A stretch of DNA of 64,000 bases. It comes from PALSA-270 sp963770915 (GTDB taxonomy: Bacteria; Acidobacteriota; Terriglobia; Terriglobales; Acidobacteriaceae). The position numbers and the translations under genes were made by a program. Under the pieces are notes generated by a model. It saw only the letters and a program-made list of their open reading frames with translations, had not been told where the DNA came from and did no database searches. The stretch is from NCBI GenBank assembly GCA_963770915.1, contig CAVYRG010000001.1, forward strand, positions 1,736,001 through 1,800,000. The letters run 5' to 3'. Below, one piece after another: positions 45,703-56,035 of this stretch. Numbering within the stretch: the first letter of the stretch is position 1; each line of letters opens with the position of its first letter.

Positions 45703-45920
45703 ATCTCTGCCCTTACCCCGCCTTCAGGCCCCCCACGAAGTTTCGGGAAATGGAACATTTCGAACCAAATCTCCGCCGTCCCGCCAAACGCGCATAATAC
45801 GCGGCGGCGTATCACGCCAAAGGCCCTAGACTTTTGCGGAAAGAAAGCGGGGTACGGGGGAACGCCTACTTTCACAGTCGCGAAAGCCGGGCCACTTGTT
45901 TCACTCAGGAGGCAGTAACC

Positions 45921-47117
45921 ATGAACAAGCACCTTCCCCTTTACGTCTCGGCCGCTTTCGCCCTGGCCGTGATCATCACTCTATCAAGCGGCGTGCAAGC
46001 CCAAACCGCCACCATCAACCTCACCTCTAACCTGCAAACCATCGACGGATTCGGCTTTTCCACCGCCTGGACCCCGGCCATGACCAGCGCCCAAGGCAAC
46101 GTTCTGTTTGGCACCGGCAGCGGTCAGCTCGGCTTCTCGCTGCTGCGCGTCCGCATTGACCCCAATGAAAGCTGGGGCAACGAACCTTCCAACTCTTCGA
46201 CCGCCCACTCCCACGGCGCGAAAGTCCTGGGCACGCCCTGGACTCCGCCGGCCTCGGAGAAAACCAACAACAGCCTCATCTGCGGCGACCTGAAGACCAG
46301 TTCCTACGCCGCCTACGCAACTCACCTGAGCCATGCCGTCAGCGCCCTCACTCTGGATTACGTCTCCTTCCAGAACGAGCCCGACTGGTGCCCGAATCCC
46401 GGCTATGAATCCTCCAATCCCACCGCGACGGAAATCCTGAACTGGGTCCTCAACAATGCCCCCTCGGTGGGCAAGCCGATTGTTGTGTCAGAATCCCTGA
46501 ACTTCAATGATTCCTACACCGACCCGATTCTGAACAACAGCACCGCGGCGAGCCACGTAACCTACATCGCCGGCCACTTTTACGGAAACGGGAACTACGT
46601 GCACCAGAACGCCCTGAACCACGGCAAGCACGTTTGGGAAACCGAGCATTACATCAACGGCACCGATATCGGCACCGCCATGACCGTTGCCAAAGAAGTC
46701 AGCGACGCCATGAACAACCAGTTCAGCGCTTACTTCTGGTGGTGGATCATGCCCAACGATGCCGCTTCGTTCATCGAAGGCACCACCGTCGATTTACGCG
46801 GCTACGTCATGGGACAGTTCGCCCACTGGGTGCGCCCCGGCAAGGTCCGTTGCAGCGCCACCTACAACCCTCGGTCCAACATCTACGTCACTGCCTACCA
46901 CAACAATGGAGTAGTAGTCGTTGCCCTCAACACGGGCAGCTCGGCCGTCAACCAGACCTTCACCTTTCAGAATGCGTCCGGCATAACTTCGCTGACGCCG
47001 ATTCAAACCAGTTCCAGCCGGCACCTGGCGCAGTTGAGCGCCGTTTCGGTGACCAACAATACCTTTACGTACTCGCTACCCGCACAGAGCGTCACCACGT
47101 TCGCTCAGTTCCCATAG
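45921..47117 (+). CDS. Secreted GH30-family glycoside hydrolase (probable xylanase)
   Basis: The ATG at 45921 follows AGGAGG and begins a signal peptide (MNKHLPLYVSAAFALAVIIT, cleaved near residue 28). The catalytic domain starts LQTIDGFGFSTAW. The acid/base glutamate is Glu153 in SFQNEPDW and the nucleophile is probably Glu242 in VWETEHY, both in the GH30 pattern. The last about 90 residues are the side beta domain (VVVVALNTGSSAVNQTFTFQ). At 398 residues it resembles GH30 glucuronoxylanases, though the glucuronate-binding loop cannot be judged. It suggests plant-polymer degradation. Confidence 0.85.
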   Translation: MNKHLPLYVSAAFALAVIITLSSGVQAQTATINLTSNLQTIDGFGFSTAWTPAMTSAQGNVLFGTGSGQLGFSLLRVRIDPNESWGNEPSNSSTAHSHGAKVLGTPWTPPASEKTNNSLICGDLKTSSYAAYATHLSHAVSALTLDYVSFQNEPDWCPNPGYESSNPTATEILNWVLNNAPSVGKPIVVSESLNFNDSYTDPILNNSTAASHVTYIAGHFYGNGNYVHQNALNHGKHVWETEHYINGTDIGTAMTVAKEVSDAMNNQFSAYFWWWIMPNDAASFIEGTTVDLRGYVMGQFAHWVRPGKVRCSATYNPRSNIYVTAYHNNGVVVVALNTGSSAVNQTFTFQNASGITSLTPIQTSSSRHLAQLSAVSVTNNTFTYSLPAQSVTTFAQFP

Positions 47118-47166
47118 AAGCTAAAATGGGTGAATTCTCGTCCCGAGATCCGCTCCGAAACTCAGA

Positions 47167-47215
47167 GGGTGCCCCATTCTAAATTCCGCGCAGTTTGCGG
47201 AATTTAGGGTGGGGC
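47167..47215 (+). repeat. GGGTGCCCCAT...TAGGGTGGGG palindromic element
   Basis: GGGTGCCCCATTCTA and TAGGGTGGGG flank a palindromic core (AATTCCGC, loop, GCGGAATT). A second copy with an unrelated core interrupts the GIY-YIG gene at 61339. Here it lies 50 bases beyond the GH30 gene and may act as its terminator. Confidence 0.7.
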
Positions 47216-47330
47216 CTTTCCCCCCGGAAATACCGGCTGTCGCGCTCCCTCCAAAAATCCTGTCAAGCCCCTCTCACCCCCCAATTCCCCCTAACTTTCT
47301 CATTCCATTCATAAAATAAAGTTCGAACCC

Positions 47331-47414
47331 GTGTCTCATTTTCCCCCTCCAATTTGCTACTCTGGAAGTAGTAGAGAAACCAAAAGGCGCGGCCTCAAGG
47401 CTGCGCCTTTTTTT
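47331..47414 (+). promoter_or_regulatory. Conserved leader with terminator-like hairpin ahead of a PD-(D/E)XK nuclease gene
   Basis: GTGTCTCATTTTCCCCC, then TTGCTACTCTGGAAGTAG and a hairpin (AAAGGCGCGGCC, loop TCAA, GGCTGCGCCTTT plus T-run, 47383-47414), 25 bases before the nuclease start. The same order occurs on the minus strand before the paralogue at 61736. A terminator-shaped hairpin in the 5' leader suggests attenuation. Confidence 0.65.
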
Positions 47415-47438
47415 ATTTCCAGAAGCGAGGAGCGAATC

Positions 47439-48047
47439 ATGTCCGCACAAGACCCCAGGCCCGACCGCCGCAACAGCAAGCGCACCGGAGAAATCTCCGA
47501 GGCCGCCTTCCTCCACAAAGCCGTCACTCTCGGCTACAAAGTCACCAAGCCCTGGGGTGACAGTGAGCGCTACGACTTCGTCCTCGACTCCGGCTCCCGC
47601 CTCTGGCGCGTGCAGATCAAATCCACCTCCGCCCTCCACGCCGGCGGCTACCAGATTCAGCCCATCCACTACGTCTACGGCGTCAAGAAGCTCGCCTATA
47701 CTTCCGACGAAATCGACGCCCTCGCCGCTCACATCGTCCCGCTCGACGTCTGGTACATCCTCCCCGTCAGCGCGCTCGGTTCCGGCACCAGCCTTCGCCT
47801 CTTTCCCGACGGAGGATGCAAAACCGCCCGCTTCGAACATTTCCGCGAAGCCTGGGACCTATTCCGCAATTCCGAAACAGTGAAGGCCGCGAATCCCGCC
47901 GGTGCCGCCCTCCCTACCGACCCCGCGGAATCTCTCATGCCCGATGCCGCCGACCAAGCTTGGATTGAGATCGAAACTCCCATCCCGCACTGGAAACCAA
48001 GGTTCCCGCCCGCCTTCGCCCGCCACCTCGCCAGCCGCAAGAAATGA
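47439..48047 (+). CDS. PD-(D/E)XK nuclease-fold protein (paralogue 1)
   Basis: The ATG at 47439 (SAQDPRPDRRNSKRTGEISE) is preceded by GCGAGGAG. The core is GEISEAAFLHKAVTLGYKV, WGDSERYDFVLDSG (catalytic Asp) and RLWRVQIKST, the (D/E)-x-K equivalent, as in PDDEXK endonucleases related to group I intron-associated enzymes. The 202-residue protein has a C-terminal tail of about 60 residues beyond the fold. A homologue in the same window (61736, minus) shares the fold residues and the upstream leader. No methylase or intron is adjacent, so a stand-alone or mobile role is more likely than restriction. Confidence 0.75.
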   Translation: MSAQDPRPDRRNSKRTGEISEAAFLHKAVTLGYKVTKPWGDSERYDFVLDSGSRLWRVQIKSTSALHAGGYQIQPIHYVYGVKKLAYTSDEIDALAAHIVPLDVWYILPVSALGSGTSLRLFPDGGCKTARFEHFREAWDLFRNSETVKAANPAGAALPTDPAESLMPDAADQAWIEIETPIPHWKPRFPPAFARHLASRKK

Positions 48048-48059
48048 AGCAGCCTGAGT

Positions 48060-48084
48060 GTGGGGCGGACACTCCTGTCCGCCT
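48060..48084 (+). repeat. REP element, GCGGACA family
   Basis: GTGG head, GGCGGACA stem, loop CTCC, TGTCCGCC; 13 bases beyond the nuclease stop. Confidence 0.75.
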
Positions 48085-48244
48085 CTCTCCCTCGCAAGAA
48101 TTGCGATGTTCACTCATCCCAGACAAATGGAATGGCCTTGGACTTGCTCGACAGCCCCGCATGAGCAGGCCGCTTAGTACTTCCGTAATCCCAGCGCCCT
48201 AAATCACCTAGGTCTTTCGCCCGCACCCGGAAAATACTTTTACT

Positions 48245-49141
48245 ATGAGGATTGTTTCCAATCTCGTCGTGCTGCTCGTCTGGGCCTTGGCCGCCACCTC
48301 CAACGCGCAAGATAATCGCGTTTTCGACTGGACTCCCGCTAACAGTGAAACCATCCCTATGGAGCCTGCCAGCCTGCACGCGGGCCGCATCTACCATCCC
48401 GCAGCCGGAGGCGGCAACCTGCACGTCGGTATCCAATCGCGATATCCCGTCACCATCGCCATGACCTGGGCCGATGAATGGGACGCCGCCATGCAGCATC
48501 CCGATGCCCCCGTGAATTTCGACTTCCTTTGCGTGCAGGAGCACGTCACCAGCGCGATTTACGAGTGTCATCTGCCGTCCGAGCGGCCCATGATCATCAC
48601 CTTTCGCGACGAGCGCCGCCCGGAGAAGCCGGTCGTCTCTGCTATCGGCGCGATCCTCGGACCCAGCGCCCGGCAATTCATTTCGCCCAACGATCTCCAC
48701 ATCCAGTACTACGGCTGGAGTTGTGTGGACAACTGCGTCCTCCCCGAGTTCTGCTGGCGCCGCATTTTGAACGAAAAATATGACCTGACGCCCGTGCCCA
48801 AGGTCTACAGCCTGATGACGCCCGACCACGACGACCAGAAACTTAGCGTGAAGATCAAGTCGCCCATTCCCTTGACGGTCGCGCTGCTGCCGTCGCATCT
48901 GGCCGACCAGGTCTACGACAAAGCCGTGAGCCTCACCGACGCGCTCGACCAAACCGGATGCAAGGAGCGCGGCGTGCAGTCGATGAGCTTCAATTGCAGC
49001 TTTAATGTCGCCAACGGCCCGCAAACCCTGTTCATCCTTCCCGACATCAGCTTCTCCGGACACAAGAAAGCCAATGTCGAGGTCAATACCGTCAAGTGCG
49101 TGGATCACTGCGACCTACTGGCCCCGCCGCCCAATCCGTAA
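48245..49141 (+). CDS. Secreted protein of unknown function
   Basis: The 298-residue product has a signal peptide (MRIVSNLVVLLVWALAATSN, cleaved near AQD). The mature part contains four or more cysteines arranged so that disulfides are possible (CVQEH, YECHL, CVDNCVLPEFC, CKERG, CSFNV). I do not recognise the family. It may bind a ligand in the periplasm. A short promoter-like gap precedes it, and the repeat-rich accessory patch begins directly after it. Confidence 0.65.
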   Translation: MRIVSNLVVLLVWALAATSNAQDNRVFDWTPANSETIPMEPASLHAGRIYHPAAGGGNLHVGIQSRYPVTIAMTWADEWDAAMQHPDAPVNFDFLCVQEHVTSAIYECHLPSERPMIITFRDERRPEKPVVSAIGAILGPSARQFISPNDLHIQYYGWSCVDNCVLPEFCWRRILNEKYDLTPVPKVYSLMTPDHDDQKLSVKIKSPIPLTVALLPSHLADQVYDKAVSLTDALDQTGCKERGVQSMSFNCSFNVANGPQTLFILPDISFSGHKKANVEVNTVKCVDHCDLLAPPPNP

Positions 49142-49180
49142 ACTCGGCATACCAATTCTCGCGCCTACCCTTCACCCCGT

Positions 49181-49204
49181 GTGGCGCGGACGCCCCCGCC
49201 CGCG
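49181..49204 (+). repeat. REP element, GTGGCGCGGGCG family (degenerate)
   Basis: GTGGCGCGGACG, loop, CCCGCCCGCG. It opens the 49.1-52.1 kb repeat-rich patch. Confidence 0.6.
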
Positions 49205-49306
49205 AGATGTGTGCGGCGGCAAGACTGGCCGCCCCGGACAAATGCACCGAACGAGCGTTAGGGACGGATGAGCGCGTGCTAGGCATGGAGTTTACCCGCA
49301 CAGCGC

Positions 49307-49369
49307 CAGCACTGGAAGATCCTGCGCGGAGCGCCCGCTCCGAAGGCCCACGTTCCCGCCAAGAAATAG
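49307..49369 (+). pseudogene. DUF2442-like tail remnant
   Basis: QRQHWKILRGAPAPKAHVPA followed by KK and a stop. It matches the remnant at 51033-51181 with the middle (GGGYGLHWPDLDEDPSTEGL) deleted. Nothing else was found between 49205 and 49501. Confidence 0.4.
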
Positions 49370-49501
49370 AACGAGTTTCCCAGCGCCAGGCAGACACTCC
49401 GTCCGACTTGCTTCGCTCTCGAAAATTCCTTCCTGAAAAATGCAGATGTTCATGCGTCACAGACGAAAGTACCGATTTCTGTATGAAATACAAAAGTCAA
49501 A

Positions 49502-49554
49502 AGCAGCGGACAGAGCCTGCCCTGAGCGAAGTCGAAGGGAGTGTCTGCTCTAAC
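49502..49554 (+). repeat. REP of the GCGGACA family split by a CCTGAGCGAAG insert
   Basis: AGCAGCGGACAG and AGTGTCTGCTCTAAC are the two arms; between them lies CCTGCCCTGAGCGAAGTCG followed by AAGGG. The same arrangement occurs at 51315. It immediately precedes the RAYT start. Confidence 0.7.
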
Positions 49555-49559
49555 GAGTT

Positions 49560-50036
49560 ATGCGCGTCCCTCTCTCCCACTTGTACGAGTACCGGCGCCG
49601 GTTGCCCCACTATCAGAAACCAGACCGGGCCATGTTCGTTACCTTCTGCAAGCTGAATCGAGATCCTTTTCCTCCGGCGGCCCGCGATCTCATCCTGGAG
49701 CATTGCCTCTAAGAGGGCGGGAAACGCATTGACCTACACGCCGCGGTCGTCATGCCTGAGCATGTCCACCTGCTGCTGACTCCGCTCAACGATGCGAAAG
49801 GCTGGCCCTATGGGCTGCCGTTTATCCTGAAGCAAATCAAAGGAGTGTCGGCGCGAAGCGTAAATAAGCTGCTAGGTTGCTCCGGCCCGGTGTGGCAAGA
49901 GGAGTCCTTCGACCACGTCCTGCGTTCCAACGAAAGCTTCGAGGAAAAGCGGGAGTACATCCGGCAAAATCCGGTGAGAAAACGCCTATCCCCGACCCCA
50001 GAGTCCTATCCCTGGCTCTGGATCAACCCCATGTAG
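49560..50036 (+). pseudogene. REP-associated tyrosine transposase (RAYT, Y1/HUH family) with in-frame stop
   Basis: RAYTs are single-strand HUH nucleases related to IS200/IS605 TnpA that mobilise REP/REPIN elements. From the ATG at 49560 the frame reads LSHLYEYRRRLPHYQ and FVTFCKLNRDPFPPAARDLI, then a TAA stop at 49710-49712 and, in the same frame, MPEHVHLLLTPL (HUH motif), LKQIKGVSARSVNKLLG and EKREYIRQNPVRKRL, which holds the catalytic Tyr. Without the stop it would be a complete 158-residue protein. Its own TAG stop lies within the GTAG head of the REP at 50033, and a split REP lies five bases before its start, so it sits exactly between REPs. Confidence 0.85.
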
Positions 50037-50208
50037 AGCGGACACTCCTGTCCGCTGACGTTGACGTTGCTGTTGACGTTGCTGTTGACGCTGCCGTTGA
50101 CGTTGCTGTTGGTGTTGCCCTTTCTTCCTCCCAAAAGGCCGCCCGCGAATCGGCCCGCGATAAGCCAAAACCAACCCCAACAGCAGCGGACAGGAGTGTC
50201 CGCTCTAC
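50033..50208 (+). repeat. REPIN-like module: inverted REPs with a tandem-repeat spacer
   Basis: A REP (GTAG head, AGCGGACA, loop, TGTCCGCT, 50033-50056) faces an inverted copy (50185-50208, ending CTCTAC). Between them are tandem GACGTTGCTGTT units (50056-50117) and a proline-rich-coding segment. A homologous module lies at 51205-51364. Confidence 0.75.
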
Positions 50209-50247
50209 ACCGTTATGCCAAGACGGCCACGCTGCTTCCGCAACGTA

Positions 50248-50361
50248 GCCTTTATTTAATCCCGGCAACGACGGAGTTTGCCCTGAGCGCAGCCGAAGGG
50301 CTCCCACACACTTTCTCGTGCAGTACCATCGGCCCGGCGGGGCTTAACTTCTATGTTCGGA
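50248..50361 (-). pseudogene. 5S rRNA remnant 1, split by a CCTGAGCGAAG repeat
   Basis: The plus strand reads gcctttatttaatcccgg and caacgac, matching the 3' end and downstream tail of the intact 5S gene (52171-52196). A 27-base insert containing CCCTGAGCGCAGCCGAAGGG follows, then CTCCCACACACTTTC, GTGCAGTACCATCGGCCC and GGGGCTTAACTTC of the 5S interior. The remainder is lost. Confidence 0.75.
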
Positions 50362-50700
50362 AGGCCGGCGGGCCGGCGCCGGTGGAAAATCAACTTCTGT
50401 ACAGCCGCCAGGTGTTGCCGCTTTGATCGCTTCCACGACGCGCTGAACATGTGGCCGAAGGCTTGGCCACTGCTGCAGGCCAAGGACCACAACCGCGATT
50501 TTGCGGCCGGCTAGATTCTGCTGATGGGGCATGTTTTTGTCCGTGGTCAGCAACACGTCGAAGCCTGCAGCTTCGGCGGCGGCGAGCAGTTCGCCGTTCC
50601 TGTGCGTGGCCCATCCTTGTTGCGCGGCAGTACGTACCTCATGTCCTTGCAGATAGCGGCGAATCGGCACGGGCGTCGCTTGGTCGAATAAGACGCGCAT
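50344..50700 (-). CDS. DUF5615-family PIN-like protein, probable toxin
   Basis: DUF5615 proteins are PIN/Mut7-C-like nucleases encoded next to DUF433 antitoxins. This 118-residue protein shows LFDQATPVPIRRYLQGHEV, ATHRNGELLAAAEAAGFDVL and LLTTDKNMPHQQNL, with the acidic residues Asp6 and the Asp of TTDKNM. Its last 15 residues (DFPPAPARRPSEHRS) are encoded by the 5S rRNA remnant, so the natural C-terminus has probably been replaced. It lies 23 bases downstream of the DUF433 gene, in the same operon. Confidence 0.78.
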   Translation of the reverse strand: MRVLFDQATPVPIRRYLQGHEVRTAAQQGWATHRNGELLAAAEAAGFDVLLTTDKNMPHQQNLAGRKIAVVVLGLQQWPSLRPHVQRVVEAIKAATPGGCTEVDFPPAPARRPSEHRS

Positions 50701-50723
50701 CCCGGCATCTTACTCGAACCTAG

Positions 50724-50963
50724 CTAGGGCGCGAAGGCGGGCGCTTTGTCGAGGCTGCGGGCCGCGAACTCGATGACGGCTTTGACCTGTTCTCGATCGA
50801 GGCCGTCATACCACTCCATGATGTCGTCCAGGCTGGCTCCCGCTTCAAGATTCTCGAAAATGGCGGACACCGGCATCCGCGTGCCCTTCAGCACCCACGC
50901 GCCGCTCACTTTGCCGGGAACACTCTCCACCGCCGGACATTGCGACCAATCGAGATTTGCCAT
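50724..50963 (-). CDS. DUF433-family antitoxin
   Basis: The 79-residue product (MANLDWSQCPAVESVPGKVS, then AWVLKGTRMPVSAIFENLEA) is a DUF433 helix-turn-helix protein, with GASLDDIMEWY as the recognition-helix region and FAARSL at the end. DUF433 proteins act as antitoxins and probably as autorepressors for neighbouring DUF5615 toxins. A longer upstream extension to 51293 is encoded by repeats and is rejected. Confidence 0.82.
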   Translation of the reverse strand: MANLDWSQCPAVESVPGKVSGAWVLKGTRMPVSAIFENLEAGASLDDIMEWYDGLDREQVKAVIEFAARSLDKAPAFAP

Positions 50964-51032
50964 CGGCCGGACTCCCTGCACAAGCATAACGCTCCGGGTC
51001 AAAAAGGAAAAGGCAAAGCCAAAGCCCGCCTG

Positions 51033-51181
51033 CTCAACGCCACGCCCGCACAACGCCAAACTGGAAGATCGCCGGCGGCGGCTACGGTCTGCACTGGCCC
51101 GACCTCGACGAAGATCCAAGCACGGAAGGTTTGCTGGGCGGAGCGCCTGCTCCGAAGGGCCGCATTCCCACCAAGAAATAA
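51033..51181 (+). pseudogene. DUF2442 protein remnant, frameshifted
   Basis: LNATPAQRQ is followed, one base out of frame, by NWKIAGGGYGLHWPDLDEDP and STEGLLGG. These are the C-terminal DUF2442 signatures (often found beside toxin-antitoxin genes). One A is missing in the CAAACTGG run near 51058. The N-terminal half is gone. A shorter relative lies at 49307. Confidence 0.6.
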
Positions 51182-51204
51182 CCCTGCCGAGCGCCCTGCC
51201 CCAT

Positions 51205-51364
51205 GTAGAGCGGACACTCCTGTCCGCTGCCGTTGACGTTGGCGTTGCCCTTTGTTCCTCCCAGAAAGCTGCCTGCGAATCGGACCGCAACAAATCAACA
51301 CCAACCCCAACAGCAGCGGACAGGGCCTGCCCTGAGCGAAGTCGAAGGGAGTGTCCGCTCTACA
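51205..51364 (+). repeat. REPIN-like module 2
   Basis: REP at 51205-51228, the spacer TTGACGTTGGCGTTGCCCTTT and following, and an inverted REP at 51315-51364 whose loop carries CCTGCCCTGAGCGAAGTCG plus AAGGG. Spacer and arms align with the module at 50033. Confidence 0.7.
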
Positions 51365-51384
51365 CGTTCAAAAGCAAAACGGAA

Positions 51385-51466
51385 AATGCCGGAAACGACC
51401 GCACTTTACCCTGAGCGAAGCCGAAGGGCCCCCACACACTTTCGCGTGCAGTACCATCGGCCCGCG
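51385..51466 (-). pseudogene. 5S rRNA remnant 2, split by the same CCTGAGCGAAG repeat
   Basis: aatgccggaaacgacc, an insert with CCCTGAGCGAAGCCGAAGGG, then CCCACACACTTTCGCGTG and CAGTACCATCGGCCC. The insert sits at the same 5S position as in remnant 1. Confidence 0.7.
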
Positions 51467-51504
51467 GAGCTATTGATGTGGGTGCGATGTGCTTCATAAC
51501 TACC

Positions 51505-51846
51505 TCACTTCCGTTCCTTCAGGTAAAAACCGACCGCCGTGCCGACGAGTCCGGCTAGGACAGGCAACCACTCATTGAAGGTGTGTTCGAGTGTGGGGAT
51601 GACTTCGGCCTTGTTATGAAGCGTCATCAGGACGACGAGAGTCTCGTGGATGACGAAACTCAGCCCAAGCATTCCCACCAGAACAAAGGTTAGCGTGCGT
51701 GCCGTCTTTGCTTCATGTTCTTTGAGGTCAATCTTAGACGACGGCTGGAGTCCTCTGCCTTGGTCTGACGGTAGCTGACCGGGAATGAATCCCCGAAGGA
51801 CATCCAAACCCAGGCCACTTTCAGGAACGGGGTCCGTCTCAGACAC
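51505..51846 (-). CDS. Small membrane protein of unknown function
   Basis: From a GTG at 51846 (SETDPVPESGLGLDVLRGFI) the 113-residue product has two spans, LTFVLVGMLGLSFVIHETLVV and WLPVLAGLVGTAVGFYL, with a hydrophilic start. Its start overlaps the stop of the upstream gene by eight bases, so translation is coupled. The family is not recognised. Confidence 0.55.
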   Translation of the reverse strand: MSETDPVPESGLGLDVLRGFIPGQLPSDQGRGLQPSSKIDLKEHEAKTARTLTFVLVGMLGLSFVIHETLVVLMTLHNKAEVIPTLEHTFNEWLPVLAGLVGTAVGFYLKERK

Positions 51847-52078
51847 TTTGCACGCCCCGGATGACGAAGAGATCTCCCCGGCCTCGCAAGTTGGTTGGAT
51901 CAACTGACCACGTGATGTTGATCGCCCGTCGCTCGACGAACGCCTTGTAGTTGTCAGCGTCCACCTTTTTGAAGAACGTCGCATCAATCTCATGGTTGAC
52001 AAGGGTCAGGATTTCTTTCTTCTCACCCGTCCCGAGGTCAAAGATGATGTTGGCAGCAATCCAGAACGTGTTCGTCAT
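51839..52078 (-). CDS. Small protein of unknown function
   Basis: The 79-residue product starts MTNTFWIAANIIFDLGTGEK at 52078 and ends FVIRGVQSV. It has beta-rich, charged composition without membrane spans. Codons upstream to 52135 are encoded by a REP and are rejected. It lies just downstream (in the sense of the rRNA transcript) of the 5S terminator, and is co-oriented with the next small membrane protein gene. Confidence 0.5.
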   Translation of the reverse strand: MTNTFWIAANIIFDLGTGEKKEILTLVNHEIDATFFKKVDADNYKAFVERRAINITWSVDPTNLRGRGDLFVIRGVQSV

Positions 52079-52112
52079 TGCGGGAATTCTAGCACCGTTC
52101 GAAGGGCAAGGG

Positions 52113-52133
52113 GAGCGAGGGCGCCCACGCCAC
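52113..52133 (-). repeat. REP element, GTGGCGCGGGCG family
   Basis: On the minus strand GTGGCGTGGGCG, loop, CCTCGCTC. It lies between the small gene pair and the rRNA terminator. Confidence 0.6.
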
Positions 52134-52140
52134 ATGCATC

Positions 52141-52175
52141 AAAGGAAGAGGCCGACCATGTTTCCATGATCGGCC
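52141..52175 (-). terminator. Terminator of the rRNA operon
   Basis: On the minus strand GGCCGATCATG, loop GAAA, CATGGTCGGCC then TCTTCCTTT, 10 bases beyond the 5S end. Confidence 0.85.
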
Positions 52176-52184
52176 TTTATTAAT

Positions 52185-52300
<116 letters not shown>

Positions 52301-52400
52301 AAATCGAAGCAGTCGTGGGTGGTTGGTTGTCCGTCATTCGCAAAAACGCCGGCCAACAACCTAGCTGCTAACTTGTAAAAGATCGTGAGAACGATCTCTC

Positions 52401-52418
52401 ACAACTGAATAGATTGGG
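52401..52418 (-). other. 3' arm of the pre-23S processing stem
   Basis: ACAACTGAATAGATTGGG on the plus strand is an exact reverse complement of 55945-55962. The two arms bracket the 23S gene and would form an 18-bp helix for RNase III. Confidence 0.85.
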
Positions 52419-52539
52419 TCTTACAAATTCCGACAAGACTCGAAAAATTTCGTCGGCGCACAGCCGCTGGCCGTCATTCCCGCGCCGCCCAGTTTCTGGC
52501 GGCGGGCAACGGCTTCGATCATTCTGTCCAGGTTCGAAC

Positions 52540-52568
52540 CAACGACCAAGGACCAACGACCAACGACT
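52540..52568 (+). repeat. ACGACCAACGAC repeat in the 23S-5S spacer
   Basis: accaacgaccaaggaccaac followed by gaccaacgac. The rest of the 52301-52587 spacer holds the processing arm and no gene. Confidence 0.7.
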
Positions 52569-52587
52569 GATGTTCCGAGTAAATTTT

Positions 52588-55676
<3,089 letters not shown>

Positions 55677-55728
55677 ACAAAATTAACTCGACCCACAGCA
55701 GTCCTGCTTCCATCAATCCTCACCCTCT

Positions 55729-55788
55729 GTCATCCCGAGCGCAGCATCAGCTTCGCGGAGCGAACCTGATGCGGAGTCGAGGGACCTT
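55729..55788 (+). repeat. CHPERSRG repeat in the tRNA-23S spacer
   Basis: GTCATCCCGAGCGCAGC and GTCGAGGGACCTTGA flank a partly palindromic core ATCAGCTTCGCGGAGCGAAC. It lies within the leader of pre-23S. Confidence 0.75.
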
Positions 55789-55944
55789 GAGTTGGTTTTT
55801 GATTTCAGCAAAACCACTACACGCCTTCGTAAATCTTATGGGCCTTAAACTTCCCGCTCATCGCGCGTTCGACGCTCTCACGTCTCGCGCCCCAGCGGAA
55901 GTTTCACTCTAGGCACTCATAAAAATTTACAGCCTTGTAGATTG

Positions 55945-55962
55945 CCCAATCTATTCAGTTGT
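55945..55962 (-). other. 5' arm of the pre-23S processing stem
   Basis: CCCAATCTATTCAGTTGT, exact complement of 52401-52418. The minus-strand TTTGACAACTGAATAG is also boxA-like. Confidence 0.85.
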
Positions 55963-55987
55963 CAAATATCGTCCTCGCTGCAAACCG

Positions 55988-56035
55988 TCGCTGGTCGTTC
56001 GCCTTTGGTCGTTGGCCAAAAACCAACTTCACGAC
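55988..56035 (+). repeat. GTCGTTGG repeat in the tRNA-Ala/23S spacer
   Basis: tcgctggtcgttcgcctttg and gtcgttggccaaaaaccaac; member of the family at 52540, 54976 and 56722. Confidence 0.6.

Noticed and set aside
50248..50361. Functional second 5S rRNA gene
   Set aside because: Only part of 5S is present and it is interrupted by a repeat; no promoter or partner rRNA genes.
50724..51293. 189-codon version of the DUF433 protein
   Set aside because: The first 110 codons come from REPIN DNA; the DUF433 domain starts at 50963.
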